From AC-32 sp963736055 (GTDB lineage Bacteria > Actinomycetota > Thermoleophilia > Gaiellales > Gaiellaceae), in contig CAVTNM010000006.1 of the NCBI GenBank assembly GCA_963736055.1, forward strand, positions 1 through 9,747: a DNA stretch of 9,747 nt. Reading direction: 5' to 3'. Position numbers and translations under genes: made by a program. Of this stretch, positions 1 through 5,190 are shown piece after piece. How positions within the stretch are numbered: position 1 is the first letter of the stretch; every line of letters starts with the position of its first letter. The notes below the pieces were generated by a model, which worked only from the letters and a program-made list of their open reading frames with translations, had not been told where the DNA came from and did not search any database.

Positions 1-553
1 ACGCACCCAGGAGCTCGCGCTCGGCTTCCCGCTCGAGCCACGAGTACTCGCTCTGCTCCGAGACGTACGCCTCCTCGGCGAGGGACGCGGCCTCCTCGAG
101 CCGAGCCGCCGAGTAGTTGGAGGTGCCGTAGGCGCGGATCCTGCCCTCGCGAACGAGCTCGCCGAGCGCGCCGATCGTCTCGGCCAGCGGCGTGTCCGGA
201 TCCTCCTGGTGGTGCTGGTAGAGGTCGACGTGGTCCATCTGGAGGCGCTCAAGGCTCCCCTCGAGCGCGCGGCGGATCTCCGCGCGAGACCCCTTTCCGT
301 GCCCGACCTCTCCCCCGCCTCCGAACTTGGTCGCGAGCACGACCTGGTCCCGCCGGCCGCGCAGCGCGTTGCCGAGGTACGTCTCGCTCTGTCCGTTGCC
401 GTAGCTCTCGGCGGTGTCGAGGAACGTCACGCCGGCCTCGAGCGCGGCATCGACGACGGCGCGCGTCCCGTCCTGGTCGACGCGCCGGCCGAAGTTGTTG
501 CACCCGAGGCCGACGACCGAGACCTCGAGCGGACCGAGCGTCCGCGTCCTCAT
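1..553 (-). CDS. Aldo/keto reductase, N-terminal part (cut by left window edge)
   Basis: This gene encodes an NAD(P)H-dependent oxidoreductase of the aldo/keto reductase superfamily, a soluble TIM-barrel enzyme that reduces aldehydes or ketones. About 184 residues are visible, and the C-terminal part lies outside the window. The protein opens with the family's first strand and cofactor turn (MRTRTLGPLEVSVVGLGCNN). The catalytic tetrad is all present: Asp46 and Tyr51 in FLDTAESYGNG, Lys76 in LATKFG, and His115 in DLYQHH. The segment GRIRAYGTSNYSAARLEEA is the usual 'G.SN' strand near the barrel end. The ATG at 551-553 is chosen because the family N-terminus begins exactly there; only a weak AGG-like ribosome site precedes it. 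The substrate cannot be inferred. An interrupted small frame lies 33 bases upstream on the same strand. Confidence 0.95.
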   Translation of the reverse strand, partial: MRTRTLGPLEVSVVGLGCNNFGRRVDQDGTRAVVDAALEAGVTFLDTAESYGNGQSETYLGNALRGRRDQVVLATKFGGGGEVGHGKGSRAEIRRALEGSLERLQMDHVDLYQHHQEDPDTPLAETIGALGELVREGRIRAYGTSNYSAARLEEAASLAEEAYVSEQSEYSWLEREAERELLGA

Positions 554-586
554 GCGGCCGAGCCTACCGGTGCCTGCCTGGGCCGC

Positions 587-754
587 CTACGACGGGAACG
601 TGCCCGCCCAGCGGCTGTCCCGGTCGAACTCGTGCTCGGCGAGGCGATCTTCTGCGAACGGCTCCTGGTCAGGCTCGGGCGCCGGCTAGTGCTTTGACTC
701 ACTGGCCTTCTTTGGCTTCGGGCGAACCCGAAGACGCTTCCAGAAGCGGTTCAC
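587..754 (-). pseudogene. Small frame interrupted by an in-frame amber codon
   Basis: A GTG at 752-754 opens a 22-residue basic peptide (VNRFWKRLRVRPKPKKASESKH) that ends at a TAG at 686-688. The same frame then stays open for 32 codons with strongly GC-rich third positions and a protein-like acidic composition (PAPEPDQEPFAEDRLAEHEF, then DRDSRWAGTFPS), up to a TAG at 587-589. Read through, it would be a 55-residue protein with a basic N-terminus and an acidic C-terminus. The second half has no start codon of its own, so it cannot be a separate gene by usual rules. The ribosome site is weak (GGGG just before GTG), and an in-frame TAG lies four codons upstream of the start. It lies 33 bases upstream of the aldo/keto reductase. 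I do not recognise the family. It could be a decayed small gene, a sequencing error, or chance. Confidence 0.35.
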
Positions 755-962
755 GACCCCAGTCTATCCGTGCTGCCCCGCGAATAGAAACAGCGCCTGA
801 GCGGGGCTTTTCACGCTCGTGCCGAGACAGCGCCGCCACCCCTACCTCAGTTTCTACACTTGATCTGGCGTCCGGGGTGTCCGCCGGTAAGACCCGGGAC
901 TACCGCGATAGACCTATCCCCCCAGGTCCGCCTCGGGCGCATCTCGATCCTGACGTACCTGC
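755..962. other. Intergenic region with a possible decayed terminator
   Basis: This region lies downstream of the ABC transporter gene and upstream of the small interrupted frame. I see no convincing gene. At 788-811 the segment AGCGCCTGAGCGGGGCTTTT closely resembles the clean terminator at 5788-5811, sharing GCCTGAGCGGGGCTTT. Its left arm has changed from CCCCGC to CAGCGC, so only a three-base-pair core plus A/T pairing remains. It may be a weak terminator for the transporter transcript. Confidence 0.3.
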
Positions 963-2783
963 TCAGCTCGCGCCGGCCAGCTCCTGCAGCGCCGGTTCCC
1001 CGGGCAGCTCTTCGTCGCGGGCGACGAGCGCGGCATAGCGGCCACCCGCGCGCATCAGCTCTTCGTGGCGGCCGGACTCGACGAGCTGGCCCTGGTCGAG
1101 CACGACAATCTGCTCGGCATGGCGAATCGTCGACAGACGGTGCGCGATGGTGATCGTCGTCCGCCCGGCGGCGAGCTGATCGAGCGCCTCCTGCACGAGC
1201 CGCTCGGTCGCGGTGTCGAGCGCACTGGTGGCCTCGTCCAGGACGAGAATCGGCGGATTGCGCAGGATCGTCCGCGCAATTGCTATTCGCTGCTTCTCGC
1301 CGCCCGAAAAACGGTAGCCGCGCTCGCCGACGACGGTGTCGTAGCTCTCGGGGAGGGCTGCGATCACGTCGTGAATGCGCGCCGCCTCGGCGGCCCTTGT
1401 GATCTCCTCGTCGCTCGCGTCGGGCTTCGCGAAGCGCAGGTTGTCGCGCACGGAAGCGTGGAACAGATACGTCTCCTGCGAGACGACGCCGACGAGCTCG
1501 GTCAGTGCCTGGAAGCTGAGGTCGCGGACGTCGACCTCGCCGATCGTGACGCGGCCGCGGCCAACCTCGTACAGGCGGGCCGCAAGGTAGCCGAGCGTGG
1601 TCTTGCCCGCGCCCGTCTCGCCGACGATCGCGGTCGTGGTGCCGGCCGGCACCGTGAACGAGACGTCTCGCAGCGTCCATTCGTCGTCGTAGCGGAACCA
1701 GACGTGATCGAAGACCACGTCACCGGCGCGACCGACGCGGATCGCGTCCGGCTTCTCCTCGATGTCGACCGGCTCGTCGAGGTATTCGAAGATCCGGTCG
1801 AAGAGCGCGAGCGAGGTCTGCACGTCGAGGCTGACCCCGAGCAACGAGCCGACCGGGAAGAAGAGGCGCGTCTGCAGGGTCGTGAACGCGACGAGCACGG
1901 GGATCGAGATCGCGTGCGATCCGTTCGCCAGCAAGAGGCCACCGACCCAGTAGACCGCGGCCGGCATGATCGCGAAGCTCGTCTGGATCGAGGCCATCAC
2001 CCAACGGCCGGCCATCCGCTGGCGCACCTCGAGGTCTGCGAGTCGGCGCGAATCCTCTTCGAACCGGTCGGCGAGCTCGTCGCCGCGGCCCATGGTCTTG
2101 CCGAGCAAGATGCCGGAAACCGACAGCGACTCCTGCACGGCGCTCGAGATGTCGGCGAGCGTCTCCTGCGTCGTCTTCGCGATCCGGCGACGCTCGTTCC
2201 CGACTCGCCGGGTCAGCAGCGCGAACAGCGGGATCAGCGCGAATGCGAACAGGGCCAGCTGCCAGCTCAGCACGAGCATGCCGATCATCGTCGCGACGAC
2301 CGTCGTCACGTTGGAGGCGATCGAGGTGGCCGTGTTCGTGACGACGTTCTGGACGCCCCCGATGTCGTTCGAGATGCGGGACTGCACCTCGCCCGTTCGC
2401 GTCCGCGTGAAGAACGCGAGCGAGAGACGCTGTAGGTGCCGGAAGACGGCCGCGCGCAGGTCGTGCATCACACGCTGGCCGACCTGGTTCGAGTACAGCG
2501 TCTGGACCACGCCGAGGACTCCGGTCACGACGGCGATCGCGATCATCCCGGCGGCGCTCACCGAGAGCTCGCGCGTGTCGTTCGCTGCGATCGCCTCGAG
2601 CACGCGCTTCAGCAGGAAGGCCGGCAGCACGCCGAGGGCCGCCGAAACCACGATGAGCAGGAGCACCGCGCCCAGGCGCAGTTCGTACGGCGCGAACAGG
2701 CGCCCGATGCGGCGGAGGTTAGAGCGCCGCTTGGCGGGGTCGGCCGGACGTTCCGGGACCTCCGCGGCGGAGTGGAAGAACAT
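963..2783 (-). CDS. ABC exporter half-transporter (permease fused to ATPase)
   Basis: This is a membrane ATP-binding cassette exporter with the transmembrane and nucleotide-binding domains in one chain, expected to work as a homo- or heterodimer in the cytoplasmic membrane. Residues 1-330 form a type-1 exporter membrane domain with about six hydrophobic helices, for example LGAVLLLIVVSAALGVLPAF and WVMASIQTSFAIMPAAVYWV. The ATPase domain is complete: Walker A GETGAGKTT at 388-396, Q-loop VVSQETYLF, signature FSGGEKQ with its Ser at 493, Walker B ILVLDEATSALD with Asp516 and Glu517, and H-loop His548 in IAHRLSTI. All catalytic residues are intact, so it should hydrolyse ATP. The substrate cannot be told; lipids, drugs and peptides are all possible. 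I chose the ATG at 2781-2783. A TTG at 2796-2798 would add five residues, and neither start has a clear ribosome site. No partner half-transporter is adjacent. The gene is divergent from the lipoprotein gene. Confidence 0.97.
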   Translation of the reverse strand: MFFHSAAEVPERPADPAKRRSNLRRIGRLFAPYELRLGAVLLLIVVSAALGVLPAFLLKRVLEAIAANDTRELSVSAAGMIAIAVVTGVLGVVQTLYSNQVGQRVMHDLRAAVFRHLQRLSLAFFTRTRTGEVQSRISNDIGGVQNVVTNTATSIASNVTTVVATMIGMLVLSWQLALFAFALIPLFALLTRRVGNERRRIAKTTQETLADISSAVQESLSVSGILLGKTMGRGDELADRFEEDSRRLADLEVRQRMAGRWVMASIQTSFAIMPAAVYWVGGLLLANGSHAISIPVLVAFTTLQTRLFFPVGSLLGVSLDVQTSLALFDRIFEYLDEPVDIEEKPDAIRVGRAGDVVFDHVWFRYDDEWTLRDVSFTVPAGTTTAIVGETGAGKTTLGYLAARLYEVGRGRVTIGEVDVRDLSFQALTELVGVVSQETYLFHASVRDNLRFAKPDASDEEITRAAEAARIHDVIAALPESYDTVVGERGYRFSGGEKQRIAIARTILRNPPILVLDEATSALDTATERLVQEALDQLAAGRTTITIAHRLSTIRHAEQIVVLDQGQLVESGRHEELMRAGGRYAALVARDEELPGEPALQELAGAS

Positions 2784-2798
2784 GCCCACGGCGCTCAA

Positions 2799-2890
2799 GG
2801 GTACGCCGCCGGAGAGGCGTGGCCGAGGTCGTGTACGCGCGGTGAACCTCTGCGACGAGTGGCAGCGGCCTCCGGCTAAGCTCGGTCACG
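2799..2890. promoter_or_regulatory. Divergent intergenic region between ABC exporter and lipoprotein
   Basis: About 90 bases separate the outward-facing starts of the ABC transporter (minus) and the lipoprotein (plus), so promoters for both should lie here. I could not pick reliable -35 and -10 boxes in this GC-rich stretch. Confidence 0.35.
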
Positions 2891-3348
2891 ATGTCGCGCT
2901 TCCCCTTGCGGGCTGCGGGTAACCCGCCGTCGGCGGCGCTGGCTCTCGCGCTGGCCGTCGCCGTACTCGGGTTGGTGGCGGCCGGCTGCACCAACAGCGG
3001 CGGGCATTCGCCGCGACCGCGACGGCCAGCACGCCAGGAAGCTCGGCGCCGTGCAAGCTCGACAAGGCCCAGCGTCACACCGTTGCCCTGGCGCTCGCCG
3101 ACATCCGACGTCTGCGGCGCATCCAGGCGCCGATGCACACGTTCTCCCAGCACGGGGCACCGACTCAAGAGGCGCTGACCGGAAAGTTTCTGCTGGACCT
3201 CGGCGCCGTCGAGCTCCCGACGAACGTGTTCGCGGACCTGATCCACCGTGCGAAGGCAGCGGTCAGTCTCTGCGGTGATTGCTCGAATGGGCTCGAGACG
3301 GAGGAGCCCTTCTTCGGGAACCGGGGGAGGACGCGCTGTGGATGACAC
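2891..3348 (+). pseudogene. Predicted secreted lipoprotein with a one-base frameshift
   Basis: The frame starts with ATG at 2891 and reads a lipoprotein signal: positive N-terminus (MSRFPLRAAGNPP), hydrophobic core ALALALAVAVLGL, then VAAGC with Cys33 as the lipid-attached residue, followed by TNSGG. Near 2998-3003 this frame turns into an unlikely Arg/Pro-rich string. The frame one base earlier becomes protein-like (AFAATATASTPGSSAPCKLD) and continues through FSQHGAPTQEALTGKFLLDL and NVFADLIHRAKAAVSLCGDC to a TGA at 3346-3348. That second frame has no start codon of its own after its last stop at 2920-2922. One extra G in the GGCGGG run at 2998-3003 would join the halves into a 152-residue lipoprotein. 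The mature part has several Cys residues and no domain I recognise. It could be truly inactivated or an assembly error. Only the last 71 residues are available from an internal ATG at 3133. Confidence 0.75.
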
Positions 3349-3393
3349 CAGCGCCTGAGCGCGTTCACGACCGCGTGCCTCTCATTCCCTCGC

Positions 3394-3437
3394 AGGAGCG
3401 ATCTCATCGGAATGCGATCTGGCCGATGGGATCTCCT
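3394..3437 (+). promoter_or_regulatory. Long hairpin in the pilin leader
   Basis: The arms GATCTCATCGG (3400-3410) and CCGATGGGATC (3423-3433) pair over 11 positions with one G-U wobble around a 12-base loop. After a two-base bulge (3398-3399), AGGA (3394-3397) pairs with TCCT (3434-3437). No T-tract follows, so it is not a classical terminator. It lies between the lipoprotein stop and the pilin ribosome site, ending 33 bases before that site. It may be an mRNA leader structure, a processing site that separates pilin mRNA, or a protein-binding palindrome. Confidence 0.6.
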
Positions 3438-3470
3438 TACCCAATCGGGGCGGTGCGGCCTCGCCTCCCG

Positions 3471-3477
3471 AAGGAGG
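3471..3477 (+). promoter_or_regulatory. Strong ribosome binding site of the pilin gene
   Basis: AAGGAGG sits seven bases before the GTG at 3485 and fixes that codon as the pilin start. It is one of the best Shine-Dalgarno matches in the window, suggesting heavy translation. Confidence 0.85.
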
Positions 3478-3484
3478 AACACAG

Positions 3485-3682
3485 GTGCTCAAGCTTTTCG
3501 CACTCATGCAGGTGTCTGCCGCCCATGCCGCCGACGCATTTCACCGCCGGGAGGATGGCCAGACGATGGCCGAGTACGGAGTCGTGCTCGCAGTCATCAC
3601 CCTGGCCGTGATCGGAGCGATCACGCTCCTCTCTGACAACGTGCGCAACGCTCTCGAGAGCGTCGCCAACGTTCTGCCGTAG
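3485..3682 (+). CDS. Flp-family type IVb pilin
   Basis: This encodes a small pilin precursor of the Flp/Fap type, the major subunit of tight-adherence (Tad) pili. The 65-residue protein has a 25-residue leader ending HRREDG, then QTMAEYGVVLAVITLAVIGA, the diagnostic pilin signature. Prepilin peptidase should cut after Gly25, leaving mature Gln26 with Glu30 at position +5 and Tyr31 after it, followed by one hydrophobic helix that forms the fibre core and a short polar tail. Length and layout are typical of the family. The start is GTG at 3485, set by AAGGAGG at 3471-3477; an internal ATG at residue 8 lacks such a site. No tadA/B/C, cpaB or prepilin peptidase gene is nearby, so assembly would need genes elsewhere. 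The flanking hairpins at 3394-3437 and 3709-3755 suggest a separate, abundant short mRNA. Confidence 0.92.
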   Translation: MLKLFALMQVSAAHAADAFHRREDGQTMAEYGVVLAVITLAVIGAITLLSDNVRNALESVANVLP

Positions 3683-3690
3683 GTCGGCAG
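3674..3690 (+). terminator. Small hairpin overlapping the pilin stop codon
   Basis: CTGCCG (3674-3679) and CGGCAG (3685-3690) pair perfectly around TAGGT, which contains the pilin TAG stop (3680-3682). No T-tract follows. It may protect the mRNA end or contribute to termination. Confidence 0.35.
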
Positions 3691-3708
3691 CACATAACTA
3701 ACCGGGAA

Positions 3709-3755
3709 GGGAGCCGTTAGGGGCTTGCGATGTTTCGGGCAGGCCCCCGGCTCCC
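3709..3755 (+). terminator. Large hairpin downstream of the pilin gene
   Basis: GGGAGCCG (3709-3716) pairs with CGGCTCCC (3748-3755). After a TTA bulge (3717-3719), GGGGC (3720-3724) pairs with GCCCC (3743-3747), and TGC (3726-3728) can pair with GCA (3739-3741). This is a very stable structure 26 bases after the pilin stop. There is no T-tract, so it may be a tailless terminator of the kind proposed in actinobacteria, an mRNA-stabilising 3' structure, or part of a small RNA. Confidence 0.55.
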
Positions 3756-3772
3756 GACCGGCAGGTCGCGAT

Positions 3773-3816
3773 CGCGAAGGCTTACTATCGAGGCGCGGAG
3801 CGAACGCGAGGCGACA
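3773..3816 (+). repeat. Intergenic repeat, copy A (both halves)
   Basis: This copy has two blocks. The first (3773-3795) contains AAGGCTTACTATCGAGGCG and matches copy C at 5732-5754 in 22 of 23 bases. The second, GGAGCGAACGCGAGGCGACA (3797-3816), matches copy B at 4858-4877 in 19 of 20 bases. GGCGA and TCGCC around the right end form a small hairpin. It lies between the pilin and GYD genes and encodes nothing visible. Confidence 0.65.
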
Positions 3817-3846
3817 AATCGCCGGGCCGCACGGGCGCTAACAAAC

Positions 3847-3872
3847 GGAAGCCGCCACGAGGGGCGGCCTCC
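3847..3872 (-). terminator. Terminator of the GYD-domain gene
   Basis: On the minus strand GGCCGCC and GGCGGC pair around CCTCGT. The stem is extended by GGA pairing with TCC across one mismatch and is followed by GTTTGTT. It begins about 29 bases after the stop codon of the GYD gene and is well placed to end its transcript. Confidence 0.7.
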
Positions 3873-3900
3873 GTCGTTCATTTGGGCGTGGAGGTCGGCG

Positions 3901-4185
3901 CTAGACGAGCGCCTTCCAGAACACCTTGACCTCCTCTGCGGGGAACGTCTCGGTCTCGAAAATCTCAAGCTTCGCGATCTTGCCGAGGACGCGGAACGCG
4001 GTCTCGAGATCGGGATACTCGAAGATGCCGAGATACTCCCACGGGCCCATGATTGCGAGGAAGCGCTCGACCGTACCGCCCTCGTCCTCGACGATCTTGT
4101 GGATCTTGTCGAAGTACTCGGGGGTCTTCTCGAGGTGCTCCCGCGCGGTCGGCGCGACCCTGAAGAGCCCGACATAGGTGAACAT
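3901..4185 (-). CDS. GYD-domain protein
   Basis: This 94-residue protein resembles the GYD family (Pfam name GYD), small cytoplasmic proteins with a ferredoxin-like alpha/beta fold and no settled biochemical role. Visible matches to the family plan are the N-terminal strand MFTYVGLFRVAP, a charged helix (TAREHLEKTPEYFDKIHKIV), the EDEGGTVERFLAIMG turn and strand, a PWEYLGIFEYPD segment at the place of the usual 'G.YD..' motif, and a final LEIFETETFPAEEVKVF strand and helix. The family's Gly-Tyr-Asp is altered here to Pro-Trp-Glu-Tyr, so this is a divergent member. The ATG at 4183-4185 is preceded by GAGGTGA on the minus strand, supporting the start. It is a single-gene unit with a terminator immediately downstream. 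I cannot assign a substrate or partner. Confidence 0.88.
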   Translation of the reverse strand: MFTYVGLFRVAPTAREHLEKTPEYFDKIHKIVEDEGGTVERFLAIMGPWEYLGIFEYPDLETAFRVLGKIAKLEIFETETFPAEEVKVFWKALV

Positions 4186-4505
4186 GCGTCACCTCATTTC
4201 TTTGGGGGCATCGCTTAGAGCCCCTGCAGGGAGAGTGTCTCTCTCACGGCATCCCAGAGGCATCCGCGCGCTCTCGGAGTCGAACTGCTCGGAAATACGT
4301 ATATCGGCGCGCGCCCTGGGCAGACCCGCATCCTCGTCGAGCTGCGAGGGGAGCAGCAGTTCGGGGCACTCTCCGAGGCGACCGGGCGTGCGCGGCCGTC
4401 TTGATCCCGCCCAATCAGTAGTTTCGGCCGGACGACTCCGCGAAGCCACTGATGGCAGCCTCGCTTCGGCTGGTCAAGCTAGATGCCTACCCGAAGGGAG
4501 GGGCG
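4186..4505. other. Intergenic stretch with a start-less coding-like frame
   Basis: No gene with a proper start is visible. On the plus strand, 4219-4404 is open (61 codons to a TGA at 4402-4404), and the part from about 4279 looks protein-like: VELLGNTYIGARPGQTRILV then ELRGEQQFGALSEATGR. No ATG, GTG or TTG exists in that frame after its upstream TAG at 4216-4218. It may be the 3' remnant of a lost gene or chance. I do not recognise the sequence. Confidence 0.25.
4494..4501 (+). promoter_or_regulatory. Ribosome binding site selecting the 4506 start
   Basis: AAGGGAGG ends four bases before the ATG at 4506 and favours that start over an in-frame ATG at 4452, which has no such site. Confidence 0.6.
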
Positions 4506-4664
4506 ATGGCCACACTCTTCATAATCGTGACGTTTCTGGTTGTCCTTGCGGGGGCGGCCGTCGTTGTGTACGCGCTCTTTGAAATGAGCCCGTACGCTCG
4601 GCACGCCGATCAATTCCGCGATCCCCGAACTGGCAAGCCGCGCGGAAGCAGCCCGCACCTGTAG
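4506..4664 (+). CDS. Small single-pass membrane protein (52 residues)
   Basis: The protein begins MATLFIIVTFLVVLAGAAVV and continues with VYALFEM, giving one long hydrophobic helix at residues 3-25. A conserved-looking polar tail follows: SPYARHADQFRDPRTGKPRG, then SSPHL. With a near-absent leader and an Arg-rich tail, an inserted helix with a cytoplasmic C-terminus is likely, by the positive-inside rule. The start is set by AAGGGAGG at 4494-4501. I do not recognise a named family, and no function can be given. The gene stands alone, with no partner in an evident operon. Confidence 0.65.
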   Translation: MATLFIIVTFLVVLAGAAVVVYALFEMSPYARHADQFRDPRTGKPRGSSPHL

Positions 4665-4815
4665 CGAGACACGTCGACCGCGGGTCACCGCAGTACCGGC
4701 AACGGCTCGCTCGACCGTGGCACCGACCAGCGCGGCCAGCGGCGCCGGAGCGGTCGCGCTGACACGAGTCCCTCCCAGATCGTCGTATTCAGAGCTCGGA
4801 TAGATGAGAGAGGAG

Positions 4816-4859
4816 AGCGGATGATGGGATTCGAACCCACGGTCTTCTGCATAGCAAGG
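4816..4859 (-). pseudogene. tRNA-Gly 3'-half fragment (pseudo-tRNA)
   Basis: On the minus strand this reads as tRNA positions from the anticodon loop to the discriminator: loop TTGCTAT (4851-4857), T-arm GTGGG-TTCGAAT-CCCAT (4824-4840), acceptor CATCCGC (4817-4823) and discriminator T (4816), followed by CTCC rather than CCA. The CATCCGC acceptor with a U discriminator and the TTGCnAT loop match tRNA-Gly(GCC), with the anticodon changed to GCT. The 3' anticodon stem GCAGA has no partner upstream. The whole 5' half (D-arm and GCGGATG acceptor strand) is missing at the right spacing; the repeat GGAGCGAGCGCGAGGCGACA begins there instead. It is a non-functional remnant, or an attachment-site-like scar. 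Confidence 0.65.
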
Positions 4860-4877
4860 AGCGAGCGCGAGGCGACA
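4858..4877 (+). repeat. Intergenic repeat, copy B (second half only)
   Basis: GGAGCGAGCGCGAGGCGACA differs at one base from 3797-3816 in copy A. It directly abuts the broken edge of the tRNA-Gly fragment, so its arrival and the tRNA truncation may be the same event. Confidence 0.6.
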
Positions 4878-4961
4878 GAGGGTGACGGACGACGACATAC
4901 CCGCTCGGTTCCATCGTTCTCAGTCGAGCCAACCGTCACGAGACGACGCCAACCGACGCGC

Positions 4962-4984
4962 AAGGCTGACTAAAAGGCTGACTA
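4962..4984 (+). repeat. Tandem pair of AAGGCTGACTA
   Basis: The 11-base unit AAGGCTGACTA occurs at 4962-4972 and 4974-4984. The same unit occurs in copy C (5736-5746), and a one-base variant occurs in copy A (3777-3787). The pair lies 35 bases upstream of the strong ribosome site of the next small gene. Confidence 0.6.
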
Positions 4985-5018
4985 ACCGAGATGCAGTCTG
5001 CAAGCCTTGAGCATCTGG

Positions 5019-5027
5019 AAGGAGGTG
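5019..5027 (+). promoter_or_regulatory. Strong ribosome binding site of the 5032 gene
   Basis: AAGGAGGTG lies four bases before the ATG at 5032. This near-perfect match to the 16S rRNA 3' end is the main argument that the short frame behind it is a real gene. Confidence 0.75.
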
Positions 5028-5031
5028 TCAG

Positions 5032-5190
5032 ATGGCAGTTCCTGCGCAAACCGATGCGCAACGTGCCGAGCACCATGCGAGTGAGGCTGAGCGACTGCTC
5101 AAGAGTTGGTGGCTATCGTCCCACGTCAAGGCGCAAGCCCACGCGGCCCTCGCGGTGTACTACTCGGCCAGGCACGACCAAGACGGTTAG
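5032..5190 (+). CDS. Small soluble hypothetical protein (52 residues)
   Basis: The frame encodes MAVPAQTDAQRAEHHASEAE, then RLLKSWWLSSHVKAQAHAAL and AVYYSARHDQDG, ending at TAG 5188-5190. It has no hydrophobic membrane segment. It looks like two amphipathic helices, residues 8-26 and 29-46, joined by a WWLSS turn. The excellent ribosome site at 5019-5027 and GC-rich codon use support translation. The plan, EAERLL followed by an AQAHAALAV helix, recalls small uncharacterised actinobacterial proteins, but I cannot name a family or function. It stands alone on the plus strand, downstream of the tandem AAGGCTGACTA repeats. Confidence 0.68.
   Translation: MAVPAQTDAQRAEHHASEAERLLKSWWLSSHVKAQAHAALAVYYSARHDQDG

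Larger units (their letters stand above)
4665..5018. other. Gene-free region with tRNA fragment and repeats
   Basis: I find no supported protein gene here. Contents are the tRNA-Gly fragment (4816-4859), repeat copy B (4858-4877) and the tandem AAGGCTGACTA pair (4962-4984). Open minus-strand frames across it translate the tRNA fragment and are not credible. Confidence 0.5.

Noticed and set aside
209..697. Plus-strand 162-residue open frame
   Set aside because: Antisense to the aldo/keto reductase, which has its full catalytic tetrad.
1065..2435. A 456-residue plus-strand open frame and several long overlapping frames (1966-2922, 847-1680)
   Set aside because: They are antisense or out-of-frame readings of the ABC transporter, whose motifs are intact. 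Their translations are low-complexity Arg/Asp/Glu/Ala strings typical of GC-rich shadows.
3698..3755. A known riboswitch class, such as cyclic-di-GMP or ydaO type
   Set aside because: The segment is strongly structured, but I could not match the conserved loop bases of any class, and it lies downstream of a gene, not ahead of one on the same strand.
3730..4218. Plus-strand 162-residue frame and minus-strand 152-residue frame over the GYD gene
   Set aside because: Both overlap the GYD gene, which has a ribosome site and terminator. Their composition is Arg/Ser/Asp-rich shadow type.
4189..4449. Minus-strand 86-residue open frame
   Set aside because: It runs through the ribosome site of the GYD gene to a stop next to its start, has no ribosome site of its own, and its composition is not convincing.
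4816..4925. A complete functional tRNA gene
   Set aside because: A GCGGG stretch upstream could mimic an acceptor strand but is 16 bases too far from the anticodon loop. There is no D-arm, and the anticodon stem does not pair.
4479..4963. Minus-strand frames of 139 and 92 residues
   Set aside because: They translate the tRNA-Gly fragment (giving the typical false string SNPIIRSPL or GFESHHPLSS) and overlap the small gene at 4506-4664.
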